Source: DASXMR01 sp036495525 (GTDB lineage Bacteria; Actinomycetota; Actinomycetes; Streptosporangiales; Streptosporangiaceae). Taken from it: a DNA stretch of 64,000 nucleotides. A model generated the notes under the pieces. The model had not been told where the DNA came from, searched no databases, and saw only the letters and a program-made list of their open reading frames with translations. The position numbers and the translations under genes are program-made. Position 1 is the first letter of the stretch. The number at the start of each line of letters is the position of its first letter. Shown one piece after another: positions 42,834 to 53,550 of this stretch. The DNA lies in the NCBI GenBank assembly GCA_036495525.1, contig DASXMR010000060.1, positions 62,001-126,000 of the forward strand. Direction: 5' to 3'.

Positions 42834-43061
42834 GTGGTGACGCCGTTTACCAACGCCTTCCTGCCGGCCGCGCCCAACGTCACCAACATCACCGTGAGCC
42901 AGCAGTGCCCGCAGGACAGCACGGATCACCTCGAGATCGCCTACGACCCGGTCAGCCTGGCCGACATGCTCAACGCCCTCGACCCTGGTCAGCCCGTTCA
43001 GGTGCCGTGCCTGACGGTGCGGGCGATCACTGGCCCGGCCGGCCCCGTGCCGTCCTTCTAG
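42834..43061 (+). pseudogene. C-terminal remnant of a secreted class 2-type lipase/esterase
   Basis: The frame from 42834 to the TAG at 43059-43061 reads VVTPFTNAFLPAAPNVTNIT, then QQCPQDSTDHLEIAYDPVS and ADMLNALDP. This is how the last 75 residues of actinobacterial secreted lipases with an alpha/beta-hydrolase fold look: the segment after the catalytic Asp (normally TxYDEVVTPYT), a Cys, and the catalytic His in DHLEIAYD. The preceding 15 codons from ATG 42789 are low-complexity and do not continue the homology. The nucleophile elbow, signal peptide and most of the enzyme are missing, so it is a truncated gene. Alternatively it is a small secreted protein lacking its signal. Confidence 0.6.
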
Positions 43062-43215
43062 CTCGCTCGCCACGCCAGCCCGGCTGCGCGAGCGGCTGGC
43101 GGCGCGGCCGCTCACGCGCGCTGCCGCGCCGCGGCTGCCGCACGCTACCAGGCAGCTACCCCAGACCGGCCCTGTGCCGGGCAGCCGGGTGCGGGCCGCA
43201 ACTAGAATTCCGCGC

Positions 43216-44220
43216 ATGCCTCGTCCCCGCGTCTTCTCCGGCATCCAGCCGACGGCCGATTCGTTCCACCTGGGTAATTACCTGGGCGCGCTGCGGCAGT
43301 GGGTGGCCTTGCAGGAAAGCCACGACGCCATCTACTGCGTCGTCGACCTGCACGCGATCACGCTCCCGCAGAACCCGGACGACCTGCGCCGGCGCAGCCG
43401 GATCGCGGCCGCTCAGCTGCTTGCGGCCGGGCTCGACCCGCAGCGCTGCATCGTCTTCGTGCAGAGCCAGGTGGGCGAGCACGCGGAGCTGACCTGGGTG
43501 CTGAACTGCATCACCGGGTTCGGCGAGGCGAGCCGGATGGTTCAGTTCAAGGACAAGTCGGTGAAGTCGGGTGCCGAGGCGGCGAGCGTCGGGCTGTTCA
43601 CCTACCCGATCCTGCAGGCCGCCGACATCCTGCTGTACGACACCGATCAGGTGCCGGTCGGCGAGGACCAGCGGCAGCACCTGGAGCTCACCAGGGACCT
43701 GGCGCAGCGCTTCAACCACCGGTTCGGGCAGACGCTCGTGGTGCCCATGCCGTACATCCTGGCCGACGTCGCCAAGATCACTGACCTGCAGGACCCGGCG
43801 GTCAAGATGAGCAAGTCCACGTCCTCGCCCCAGGGCATCGTGGACGTGCTCGAGGACCCGGCGTCGATCCGCCGCAAGATCGCCAGGGCGGTAACCGACA
43901 CCGGTGACGAGATCCGGGCCGACGAGGAAGCCAAGCCGGGCGTCACGAACCTGCTGCGGATCTACTCGGCGCTATCCGGCGAGAAGGTGACCGCGCTGGA
44001 GGAGCGCTACGCGGGCGCAGGCTACGGCAAGTTCAAGAAGGAGCTGGCCGAGCTCGTGGTCGCCGAGTTCGCTCCGATCCGGGAGCGGACCGAGCAGCTG
44101 CTGTCCAGCGAGGCCGAGCTGGACGCGATCCTGGCCGACGGAGCATGCCGGGCGCGCAAGATCGCCAGCGCTAACATGGCCACGATCCGCGAGCGGGTCG
44201 GCTTCCTCCAGGCCCGCTGA
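43216..44220 (+). CDS. trpS: Tryptophan--tRNA ligase
   Basis: The frame encodes 334 residues from ATG 43216 (MPRPRVFSGIQPTADSFHLG); the open frame extends 14 codons further without a ribosome site. The HIGH-type motif is FHLGNYLGAL and the second is VKMSKSTSSP, with YPILQAADILLYDTDQVPVGEDQ between them, all standard for class Ic TrpRS. It charges tRNA-Trp. It stands alone between the lipase remnant and a convergent carboxypeptidase gene. Confidence 0.95.
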   Translation: MPRPRVFSGIQPTADSFHLGNYLGALRQWVALQESHDAIYCVVDLHAITLPQNPDDLRRRSRIAAAQLLAAGLDPQRCIVFVQSQVGEHAELTWVLNCITGFGEASRMVQFKDKSVKSGAEAASVGLFTYPILQAADILLYDTDQVPVGEDQRQHLELTRDLAQRFNHRFGQTLVVPMPYILADVAKITDLQDPAVKMSKSTSSPQGIVDVLEDPASIRRKIARAVTDTGDEIRADEEAKPGVTNLLRIYSALSGEKVTALEERYAGAGYGKFKKELAELVVAEFAPIRERTEQLLSSEAELDAILADGACRARKIASANMATIRERVGFLQAR

Positions 44221-44412
44221 GCCCACCCGCCACCGCACCGCCTAGCAAGCGCTGATCGCTGCCCGGCGCGTCCGAATGCGGTAGGAGCTGTGCTGAGCAT
44301 GATCCGGTAAGAAAAAGTGAGCTCCAGCAGCGGAAATCCTTCAAGATCTTCGTCAACGGGGTCATCGCCGGGTGCCATGGCCGGGTGGGTTCGCGAGCCC
44401 TGGGCGGGATGG

Positions 44413-45699
44413 TCAGCTGGGGCGGTGCCGGCCGTGACTGGTGCGCCCTCTGGTGCGGGTGAGGCCGCCTAGGCCGATCAGCGCCGCGCCTGCCGCGCCG
44501 ATGCCGATGGCCAGGCCGAGGGACGGGCCGCCACCCGTCGCGGCGCTCGCAGGTTCGGCTTGCTTCGCGCCGGGCCCGGCAGAACCGGCAGGCCGGCTGC
44601 TCGCCGGGGTATCGTCGGCCGTCATGCGCAGCGGCGGCACCAGGGTGCCGACCGGCTGAGCCTTGCCCGACATCGCGAAACCCCAGTCGAGCAGGCGCTC
44701 TCCGGACCGGATCTCCTTCAGCGCGGTGCAGTGCAGCACGGTGACGAGGAGCGTGACACCGTCGCGCCTGGCCATCCCGATGTAGGTCGCCTCGGACGAG
44801 ACCGTCCAGCCGATCTTGCCGCCCAGCCCGCCCCGGTAGTGCGTCAGCAGCGAGTTCTGGTTCACCAGCGTCTCCCTCTTGCGCGGCTTGACCGGGAACG
44901 GTGCAGTCACGGCCGAGTCGTACTTCATGAACTCGGGCATCGCGAGGGCCTGGCGGGCGATCAGGGCCTCGTCGTAGGCCGACACCACCTGGCCGTTGGC
45001 CGGCAGGCCGTTGGGTTGCTTGGCCACCACGTCGTAGGCCTGCAGATGGTGCGCCTCCGCATTGATCAGCGCCATGCCCCTGGCCAGCGAGCCGGTCGCC
45101 TGGGTGAGCGCGATCGCCGCGTCGTTGGCCGATATCAGCAGCAGCGCCGAGAACAGGCTGGACACCTTGTACTGGCGTCCGGCGGTCAGGCCGACGTCCG
45201 TCGGCTCGACTGAGGCCGCGACCCTGGTGGCGGTCACCATCGCGTCCGGATTCAGCCGCGGGATCAGCGTGATCGCGGTGAGCACCTTCAGCGTGCTGGC
45301 CGGGCCGAACAGGCCATGCGGGTCCTTGGCCGCCAGTACCTGGCCGGTGCGGGCATTCGCGATCACGTACGCCGACGCCGGTACCTTCGGCAGCCGGGGC
45401 GAGTGCCGCGACGGGTAGTGCACGACCACGCCCTGGCCGGCCATCAGCTGCCCGCCGACCCGGCGCTTGGCAGCCGCCGAGAGGCCGGCCGAGGCCGCGC
45501 TGGTCGTGGTCGCCGCACCAGCCGCAGCTGAGCTGTGGTCATCCGCTAGTGCGGCGCGCGGCGCGCGGGCAGGGTGCTGGCCGTGACTGGCCTGGTTGTG
45601 ACTGGCCGGGTCATGGCTGCCAGCAGGCCCGAGCCCGGTCAGCGCGGCGACGGCAGCCGTCCCGGCGAGGACTGCCGCGCTCAGCGCCCGGCGGTGCAT
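44413..45699 (-). CDS. D-alanyl-D-alanine carboxypeptidase (PBP, peptidase S11 family)
   Basis: The frame encodes 428 residues. An N-terminal hydrophobic segment (LSAAVLAGTAAVAALTG) is the export signal and a C-terminal helix (LGLAIGIGAAGAALIGLGG) followed by Arg/His anchors it. The catalytic SxxK is GPASTLKVLTAI, the second motif is SAND (SxN), and the third position reads GGKIGWTVSSEATYIG, that is KIG in place of the usual KTG. S11 enzymes trim the terminal D-Ala of peptidoglycan stem peptides outside the membrane. It is convergent with trpS. Confidence 0.87.
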   Translation of the reverse strand: MHRRALSAAVLAGTAAVAALTGLGPAGSHDPASHNQASHGQHPARAPRAALADDHSSAAAGAATTTSAASAGLSAAAKRRVGGQLMAGQGVVVHYPSRHSPRLPKVPASAYVIANARTGQVLAAKDPHGLFGPASTLKVLTAITLIPRLNPDAMVTATRVAASVEPTDVGLTAGRQYKVSSLFSALLLISANDAAIALTQATGSLARGMALINAEAHHLQAYDVVAKQPNGLPANGQVVSAYDEALIARQALAMPEFMKYDSAVTAPFPVKPRKRETLVNQNSLLTHYRGGLGGKIGWTVSSEATYIGMARRDGVTLLVTVLHCTALKEIRSGERLLDWGFAMSGKAQPVGTLVPPLRMTADDTPASSRPAGSAGPGAKQAEPASAATGGGPSLGLAIGIGAAGAALIGLGGLTRTRGRTSHGRHRPS

Positions 45700-46289
45700 G
45701 CGCTGGCCCCCCGACCGGCCGGCCGCTGGCCTGACCTGAGTGACAACAACTTCTTCTGCCCGATAAGTACAAATTCAGCAGCCTATGTGCATCATTGACT
45801 GCTGTCACCCGCTCTGACGATCCCCGCTGGCACCGGCCTGCACACCTGCCACAATCCGGGCCGCATCAGCAAGGATCACCATGACCAGGGCTGGAGACTG
45901 GCAAAGGCGGCCTCGCCAGGCCATCAAAGATGCGTGCGCGTGCCGAACCCGCCAGGGCAAGGCTCCTGCCAGGTAAAGCGCCGCCGGGCACGCCATCGAT
46001 TCCGCTAGCAGCCAACTCGGGCCGCCAGCAGCGACACCAAGGGTGTCATGGTGCGGCTCTAGCAGCAGCACGGTTCCCCCGCGCCGGCACCCCGTCGCGC
46101 CGGCGGCCCCCGCGCCGGCACCCCTCCCGCCGGCGACCCCCGCGCCGGCAACCCCCCGTCGGCGACCCCGCGGGCCGGCGACCCAGGCCGGCTGGCGGCG
46201 CAGGCCGGCTGGCGCGTTCTGGCGTGAGCGACGCGGATCACAGCGGCCGGGGGCGGCGTGGGGCGGCCTGGCCGCCGTAATCTGGGCAC
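45700..46289. other. 590-bp intergenic region with promoter-like AT-rich part and GC-rich minisatellite
   Basis: 45735-45800 is AT-rich and probably carries the promoter of the carboxypeptidase on the minus strand. 46076-46200 is a GC-rich repeat tract. No convincing gene was found on either strand; the long minus-strand frame here is the antisense continuation of the mutase gene. Confidence 0.5.
46076..46200. repeat. GC-rich minisatellite of about 30-bp period
   Basis: CCCCCGCGCCGGCA occurs exactly at 46076, 46107 and 46137, with degenerate units (CCGGCGACC) between and after to about 46200. It lies 90 bp or more upstream of the mutase start and is non-coding on the plus strand. Confidence 0.75.
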
Positions 46290-47870
<1,581 letters not shown>

Positions 47871-47985
47871 CCTGCGCCTTCCTGGCCAATTCGGGGCTGA
47901 TCGAGCCGCCGGAAACGTGTACAAAAGCAGAAGGAGCACGCGCTGCGGCTAACCGGACGCCGCGCATCACGCGCAGGGAGTTTGT

Positions 47986-49152
47986 GTGGCCATCTGGTGG
48001 AACCCTTCCCGCGGGCCGACCATTGGCATCGAGTGGGAGCTGCAGCTCATCGACGTCGGCACGAAGATGCTGCGGCAGGACGCCAGGGATGTGCTGGCGG
48101 CGCTGCCTGGCCTGAGCGAGTCCGGCGAGCACCCCAAGGTCCGCTTCGAGCTGATGCAGTCGACCATCGAGGTGGTCACCGGGATCTGCAGCACCGTCTC
48201 AGAGGCGAAGGCGGACCTCGCGGCCACAATCGCGCAACTTCAGCGGATCACGGTCGATCGCGGTACGATGCTGGCCTGTGCCGGTACACATCCTGTCAGC
48301 GACTGGCGGGATGCAAAGATGGCGCCTATTCAGCGCTATGCCGAACTCGTCGAGCAACTGCAATGGCTTGCGCGCAGAATCCAGACTTTCAGCGCGCATG
48401 TGCATGTGGGTATCGGTGACGGGAGCAAGGCGATTCCCATCGTCAATGCGCTCGCCGGATACCTGCCGCATTTCCTGGCGCTGACCGCGTCGAGTCCGTT
48501 CTGGAGCGGGCATGACACGGGCCTGGCGTCGAGCCGTGCGGTGATTTTCGGCGGGCTGCCGACCTCGGGGCCGCCGCCGTCGCTAGCGGACTGGAGTGAG
48601 TTCGAGGACTACATGGACACCCTGCTGCGCGCCGGGACTATCCGGAGCATCAAAGAGGTGTGGTGGGACATCCGGCCGCACCCCGATTTCGGCACGATCG
48701 AGATCAGGATGTTCGACGGGGTGCCCACGCAGCGCGAGATAGGGATGATCGCCGCGCTGTCGCAGTCGCTCGTCCATCTCTTCGACACCCAGCTGGACCG
48801 CGGCTACACGCTGCCGAGCCCGTCAGCGTGGGTTGCCAGGGATAACAAGTGGCGCGCGACCAGGTACGGGCTGGACGCCAGGGTCATCACCGACGACGCC
48901 GGGTCGACCGCGCCGCTGCGTGACGAGCTGTTCGAGCTGGTGCGCGAGCTGGAGCCGGTGGCTAGCCGGCTCGGCTGCTCGGACGAGCTCGGCGTGATAA
49001 CCGACGTGCTTGACCACGGCGCCTCCTACGAGCGGCAGCGGGCACTTGTCGCGGCCGGCGGCGAGCTGTCCGACGTCGTGGATGCGCTGATCACCGAGTT
49101 CGCCGAGGACCGGTTCGTCGCCCCAGCGGAGCGCGCTGATGCCAGCGCATGA
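47986..49152 (+). CDS. YbdK-type carboxylate-amine ligase (glutamate-cysteine ligase GCS2 family)
   Basis: The frame encodes 388 residues from a GTG with CAGGGAG five bases upstream. The GCS2 pattern is visible: GPTIGIEWELQLID, VRFELMQSTIEVVTGIC, CAGTHPVSDW, FSAHVHVGIGDG and TIEIRMFDGVPTQ. It should join the gamma-carboxylate of glutamate, or a related acid, to an amine using ATP; YbdK proteins have weak glutamate-cysteine ligase activity in vitro. The codons between about 48190 and 48470 use more A and T at third positions than the neighbours. It overlaps the amidohydrolase gene by 14 bp. Confidence 0.87.
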   Translation: MAIWWNPSRGPTIGIEWELQLIDVGTKMLRQDARDVLAALPGLSESGEHPKVRFELMQSTIEVVTGICSTVSEAKADLAATIAQLQRITVDRGTMLACAGTHPVSDWRDAKMAPIQRYAELVEQLQWLARRIQTFSAHVHVGIGDGSKAIPIVNALAGYLPHFLALTASSPFWSGHDTGLASSRAVIFGGLPTSGPPPSLADWSEFEDYMDTLLRAGTIRSIKEVWWDIRPHPDFGTIEIRMFDGVPTQREIGMIAALSQSLVHLFDTQLDRGYTLPSPSAWVARDNKWRATRYGLDARVITDDAGSTAPLRDELFELVRELEPVASRLGCSDELGVITDVLDHGASYERQRALVAAGGELSDVVDALITEFAEDRFVAPAERADASA

Positions 49153-50374
49153 CCTGGAGGGGGAACTAGCCGCGTTCCTGGACGCCCGTACGGACGAGCT
49201 CACCGACTTCCGGCGCGACCTGCACGCCCATCCCGAGGTGGGCTACCACGAGCACCGCACCACCCGCCGGATCGCGCTGCGGCTGCAGGCCGCCGGGCTG
49301 CGTCCCACCATCCTGCCCAAGGGCACCGGGCTGATCGCCGACGTCAGCTCGCCCGGCGCGACCGGGCCCGTGGTGGCGCTGCGCGCGGACATCGACGCGC
49401 TGCCGATCACCGACGAGAAGAACGTGCCGTACCGCTCGACCGTGCCGAGTGCCTGCCACGCGTGCGGCCACGACGTGCACACCACCGTGCTGCTCGGCAC
49501 CGGCCTGTTCCTGGCGAGGGCCGCTGCCGCTGGTCAGCTGGCCGGCCGGGTCAGGCTCATTTTCCAGCCCGCCGAGGAGGTGCCTGGCGGGGCGCTCGAC
49601 GTGCTCGCGGCCGGCGGCATCGCCTCGGTGGACCGGATCTTCGCGCTGCACTGCGACCCGCGGCTGGACGTCGGCAAGATCGGCACGCGGATCGGTCCGA
49701 TCACCGCCGCCTGCGACAAGATCACCGTGACCGTGCGCGGTCCTGGCGGGCACACCGCCAGGCCGCACCTGACCGCCGACCTGGTGTTCGCGCTTGGCAA
49801 GATCATCACCGAGCTGCCGGCCGCGCTGTCCCGCCGGGTCGACCCGCGGTCCAGCCTCAGCCTGGTCTGGGGCCGGGTCAGCGCAGGCTCGGCGGCCAAC
49901 GCGATCCCCGACGACGGGGTCGTCCAGGGCACCGTGCGCTGCCTTGACGACACCGCCTGGCATGCGGCACCTGACCTGCTTAAGGCGCTGCTCGAGTCCG
50001 TGGCCAGCGCCTACGGCGTGGTCGCCGATCTCGCCTACCAGCGGAACGTGCCGCCGACGGTGAACGAGGCGGTCAGCACCGCGATGTTCGAGGCGGCGGC
50101 CGAGCAGGTGCTGGGGGCTGAGGCGGTCACGCCGGCCCCGCAGAGCCTCGGCGGCGAGGACTTCGCCTGGTATCTCGAGTCGGTCCCCGGCGCGCTGGCC
50201 AGGCTCGGCACCCGGCGGCCAGGCTCGGATGATGACTTCGACATCCATCAGCCGAAGTTCGACGTGGACGAGCGTGCCATCGGCGTCGGCGTCCGGCTGA
50301 TGGCGGCGACGGCGCTCGGCGCCCTGGGCGAGTCTGGCCCGCCACGGTCTTTCTCGGGTCTGGCCACGGCCTGA
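49139..50374 (+). CDS. M20 family amidohydrolase
   Basis: A 411-residue zinc hydrolase. The family signature is complete: FRRDLHAHPEVGYHE, ALRADIDALPITDE, CHACGHDVHTTVLLG (metal-binding Cys/His), IFQPAEEVPGGALDVL and the late GGEDFAWYLESVPG. Members cleave N-acyl amino acids, hippurate, indole-acetyl amino acids or N-acetyl-diaminopimelate. The ATG at 49139 lies inside the end of the YbdK gene, so the two are coupled; ligase and amidohydrolase may act on the same amide. The exact substrate is unknown. Confidence 0.9.
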   Translation: MPAHDLEGELAAFLDARTDELTDFRRDLHAHPEVGYHEHRTTRRIALRLQAAGLRPTILPKGTGLIADVSSPGATGPVVALRADIDALPITDEKNVPYRSTVPSACHACGHDVHTTVLLGTGLFLARAAAAGQLAGRVRLIFQPAEEVPGGALDVLAAGGIASVDRIFALHCDPRLDVGKIGTRIGPITAACDKITVTVRGPGGHTARPHLTADLVFALGKIITELPAALSRRVDPRSSLSLVWGRVSAGSAANAIPDDGVVQGTVRCLDDTAWHAAPDLLKALLESVASAYGVVADLAYQRNVPPTVNEAVSTAMFEAAAEQVLGAEAVTPAPQSLGGEDFAWYLESVPGALARLGTRRPGSDDDFDIHQPKFDVDERAIGVGVRLMAATALGALGESGPPRSFSGLATA

Positions 50375-50465
50375 CCGGCGGTGCCTGCCGCATCGGCCGG
50401 GCACGGCCGCGTTCTGGCTGAATCCGGGTTGCCCTGGCCGCGGGCGCCGCATACGGTTCGCGGGC

Positions 50466-51407
50466 ATGGAACGCGTCAGCTGGCAGGACCTGCCCGAGGC
50501 CGTCAGGACCTGGGCGCAGGACGTGCTCGGCGCGCCGGTGACCGGGGCGGTCAGCCAGAGCGAGGGCTTCTCGCCCGGCGCCGCTGCCCGGCTGACCCTC
50601 GCCGACGGCCGCCGGGCCTTCGTCAAGGCGGTCTCGTCCGCGGCGAACCCGCACTCACCTGACCTGCACCGCCGCGAGGCGCAGGTGACCGCGGCGCTGC
50701 CCGCCGGGGCCGGGGTGCCGCAGCTGCTCGGCAGCTACGACGACGGGACCTGGGTCGCGCTGCTGCTTACCGACGTGGACGGGCGGCACCCGGCGCAGCC
50801 GTGGCAGCTGCCCGACCTCGGCCGGGTGATCAGCGCCCTGGACGGGCTGCACGGCAGGCTGACACCAGCGCCGGACGGCTTCCCGCCGGTGGCGCAGCAG
50901 CATGCGGCGGCGTTCACCGGCTGGCGCCAGCTGGCGGCCGCCGATCGCGGCGAGCTGGCCGTCGGCCGCGGCGGCCTTGACGACTGGTCGGCGCGCAACC
51001 TGGCCGGCCTCGCCGAGCTCGAATCGCGCTGGGCGGACGCCGCCGCGGGCGACACTCTGCTGCACTGCGACGTGCGCGCCGACAACGTGCTGCTCAGCGA
51101 CGCCGGCGTGGTCTTCGTCGACTGGCCGTGGGCGTGCGTCGGCGCGCCGTGGATCGACCTGGTGCTGTTCGCGCCGAGCGTGACCATGCAGGGCGGCCCG
51201 CAGCCCGAATGGGTGCTGGCCAGCTCGCGAACCGGTGCGGCCGCTGACGCCGAGCCGGTCGCCGCCGTAGTGGCCGCCATGGCCGGGTTCCTCACCTGGC
51301 AGGCGCTGCAGCCAGCGCCACCGGGCCTGCCAGGGCTGCGGGCCTTCCAGCGAGCCCAGGGCAAGCCGGCCAGGGCCTGGCTGCGCCGGCTGACCGGCTG
51401 GTCCTGA
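50466..51407 (+). CDS. Aminoglycoside phosphotransferase-family kinase
   Basis: The frame encodes 313 residues. The APH/choline-kinase catalytic loop is LLHCDVRADNVLL and the metal site is VFVDWPWA; the N-lobe has FVKAVSSAANPHSP with the ATP-binding Lys. The catalytic loop has Cys-Asp where many have Gly-Asp. The substrate is unknown; in actinomycetes most such enzymes phosphorylate small metabolites. It stands 91 bp after the amidohydrolase gene on the same strand. Confidence 0.82.
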   Translation: MERVSWQDLPEAVRTWAQDVLGAPVTGAVSQSEGFSPGAAARLTLADGRRAFVKAVSSAANPHSPDLHRREAQVTAALPAGAGVPQLLGSYDDGTWVALLLTDVDGRHPAQPWQLPDLGRVISALDGLHGRLTPAPDGFPPVAQQHAAAFTGWRQLAAADRGELAVGRGGLDDWSARNLAGLAELESRWADAAAGDTLLHCDVRADNVLLSDAGVVFVDWPWACVGAPWIDLVLFAPSVTMQGGPQPEWVLASSRTGAAADAEPVAAVVAAMAGFLTWQALQPAPPGLPGLRAFQRAQGKPARAWLRRLTGWS

Positions 51408-51529
51408 TCCCGGTCGGCCGCGATGCCGCAGCGGGTGGCCGGGCCCGCCCGGCGCGCATACAGTGGAGCCGACGCGGCACCGCCGCGGCGCAGGCTGGGG
51501 CCTGCATCACCGACGGGAGCTCAGCAGCA

Positions 51530-52297
51530 GTGTCATCCCCGCAGGATCAGGTGCCATCCGGCGAAGCCCTGCCCAGCACGTCGGCGAACGGGCAGCCGGC
51601 CACCGCGGCGAGCGGCGGCACCGACGAGGATCTGCCGAAGACCTACCGGCTGAGCACGCCGCTCGTGCTCTGGTGGGTCTGGCTCGCGGTCGCCGTGTTC
51701 AGCCTCGGCGACCTGCTCATCCAGGGTCACAACCGGTCGGCGGTGACGCCGGCCCTGATCATCGTCCTGATCACCGGCGTGGTCTACGCGTGTGCGCTGC
51801 GGCCCAGGCTCATCGCCGACCGCGACGCCGTCACCGTGCTGAACCCGCTGCGCGTCTACCGGGTGCCGTGGGGCGCGATCAAGGGCGTCTACCTGGGCGA
51901 CTCGGTCGAGCTTGAGTGCGCCAGGCCGGCCCCGAAGGGCAGCAAGACGCTGTACAGCTGGGCCATCTACTCCTCCCGCCGGTCCAGGCAGCGGTCCAAG
52001 CAGAAGCAGGCCGGGATGAACCGGTGGGGCATGCGCCAGGGCTACGGCTTCGGCCGGGTGCCGAGGACGTCCTACGACGGCCGCACCCCCGGCTACGGCC
52101 GGATGCCGGCCGAGGGCCAGGCCGTGCAGGACAAGGGAATGGCCGAGCACATCGCCGCCGATCTCGGCCGGCTGTCCGAGAAGGCCAGGCAGAACGGCGC
52201 GTCCGAAGGAGTGGTCAGCGGCAGCTGGGCGTGGCAGCCGCTGGCCGCGATCCTGATCCCGGCTGCCGTGCTGGCGATCACCGTCCCGCTGATCTGA
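51530..52297 (+). CDS. PH-domain-containing membrane protein
   Basis: The frame encodes 255 residues from a GTG. Two membrane helices (VLWWVWLAVAVFSLGDLLI, about 44-62, and ALIIVLITGVVYACAL, about 73-88) are followed by the bacterial PH-like strand pattern IADRDAVTVLNPLRVYRVPWGAIKG in part. A basic, Gly/Tyr-rich region (about 150-190) and a C-terminal membrane helix (AAILIPAAVLAITVPLI) complete it. Such small PH proteins are common in actinobacteria and of unknown function. The last 20 bp overlap the convergent soxR gene. Confidence 0.78.
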   Translation: MSSPQDQVPSGEALPSTSANGQPATAASGGTDEDLPKTYRLSTPLVLWWVWLAVAVFSLGDLLIQGHNRSAVTPALIIVLITGVVYACALRPRLIADRDAVTVLNPLRVYRVPWGAIKGVYLGDSVELECARPAPKGSKTLYSWAIYSSRRSRQRSKQKQAGMNRWGMRQGYGFGRVPRTSYDGRTPGYGRMPAEGQAVQDKGMAEHIAADLGRLSEKARQNGASEGVVSGSWAWQPLAAILIPAAVLAITVPLI

Positions 52298-52826
52298 CCC
52301 GGCTGCTGGCCGGCCCGGCGGAGTCACCGCCGGTCCCGGCCGCCGCCGAGAGCTCGTCGTCGGAGCCGTCGTAGGGCGGGTCGTCTCCCGCCAGCCAGCG
52401 CGCACCTGGACCAAGCTCGGCTGCGGTGTCGGCCGGGTTGTACAGCGCGCAGCGCCGCAGCGACAGGCAGCCGCAGCCGATGCAGCTGCCCAGCGTCGCC
52501 GACATCCTCCGCAGCTCGGCGACCCGCTGGTCGATCCTGGCCTGCCAGGTGCGCGCAGCCCGGCTCCAGTCGGCTCTGGTCGGTGCCCGGCCGGCCGGCA
52601 GCGTGTCCAGCGCCGCCTGCACCTCGCGCAGGGTGAGCCCGAGCTGGCGGCCGGCCTTGATGAACGCGACCCGGCGCAGCATGTAGCGCGGATACCTGCG
52701 CTGATTGCCCGTCGTCCGCTCGGCCGCGATCAGCCCCAGGTCCTCGTAGTAGCGCAGCGCCGACGGGGCGACGCCGCTGCGCCTGGACAGATCGGAGATC
52801 GTGAGGAACGAGGCGAGGGCTGGCAC
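52278..52826 (-). CDS. soxR: Redox-sensing MerR-family activator SoxR
   Basis: The frame encodes 182 residues from GTG 52826 (VPALASFLTISDLSRRSGVA); another GTG at 52868 would add 14 residues that are not typical. The MerR HTH is seen in SALRYYEDLGLIAAERT and RRYPRYMLRRVAFIKAGRQ, followed by a dimerisation helix and the [2Fe-2S] motif CIGCGCLSLRRC (C-x2-C-x-C-x5-C). In actinomycetes SoxR senses redox-active compounds and activates a few oxidoreductase or exporter genes. It is divergent from the gamma-glutamylcyclotransferase gene, with the LpdA-type reductase just behind, which may be a target. Confidence 0.92.
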   Translation of the reverse strand: MPALASFLTISDLSRRSGVAPSALRYYEDLGLIAAERTTGNQRRYPRYMLRRVAFIKAGRQLGLTLREVQAALDTLPAGRAPTRADWSRAARTWQARIDQRVAELRRMSATLGSCIGCGCLSLRRCALYNPADTAAELGPGARWLAGDDPPYDGSDDELSAAAGTGGDSAGPASSRVRSAGR

Positions 52827-52989
52827 GCCATCCAGGGTACTGCCGTCACGCAGGTACTTAAAGGACACTTGAAGAACGAGGTAGCACGGGCCGATGCCCG
52901 GCCGTCAGGGGAGCCGTCCGGGCAAGAACTGACGATCAGCCGGCCCGGTCAGCCGACCAGGGAACTCGCGGCTCGTACGCTTGTCAACC

Positions 52990-53442
52990 GTGGCAATGTA
53001 CGCGGCCTACGGCAGCAACATGGACCCGGCGCAGATGGCGCAGCGCTGCCCGCACTCCCCGCGGCGCGGTACCGGCTGGCTGGAAGGCTGGCGGCTCACC
53101 TTCGGCGGCGAGGACGTCGGCTGGGAAGGCGCGCTCGCCACGGTGGTCGAGGACGAGGCAGAACGCGTCTTCGTGGTGCTCTACGACATCTCCGACGCCG
53201 ATGAGGCTGCGCTTGACGGCTGGGATGGCGCGACCCTCGGCCTGTACCGCAAGCTCAGGGTCCGGGTGGTCACCCTCGACGGGGACGTGCTGGCCTGGCT
53301 CTACGCGCTGAACGCGTACGAGGGCGGCCTGCCGTCGGCGCGTTATCTCGGCATCATGGCCGAGGCCGCCGAGACTGCGGCCGCGCCGGCCGACTACGTG
53401 AGCGGGCTGCGCGACAGGCCGTGCAAGTCGATCGGCGACTAG
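52990..53442 (+). CDS. Gamma-glutamylcyclotransferase-family protein
   Basis: The frame encodes 150 residues from GTG 52990 (a TTG at 52981 is possible). The family start AMYAAYGSNMDPAQM with the YGSN substrate loop, then GWEGALATVVED, VLYDISDADEAALDGWDG and the NAYEGGLPS segment follow the GGCT fold. These enzymes release 5-oxoproline from gamma-glutamyl amino acids, but many bacterial members have unknown substrates. The gene is divergent from soxR; a gamma-glutamyl ligase (YbdK) lies 4 kb upstream. Confidence 0.85.
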   Translation: MAMYAAYGSNMDPAQMAQRCPHSPRRGTGWLEGWRLTFGGEDVGWEGALATVVEDEAERVFVVLYDISDADEAALDGWDGATLGLYRKLRVRVVTLDGDVLAWLYALNAYEGGLPSARYLGIMAEAAETAAAPADYVSGLRDRPCKSIGD

Positions 53443-53550
53443 GGCCGCCGCCGGCTATCCGCGCGGGCTGTGCTCGTCGGCCGCCGGCGCGGCGAGCACC
53501 AGCTGCGGGGCCGCCTGGGGACAGCCGCCCTGGCCCATGAGACAGAATGG

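Noticed and set aside
50466..51407. Aminoglycoside resistance gene
   Set aside because: The APH fold is shared by many metabolite kinases; no resistance context is nearby, so no resistance function is claimed.
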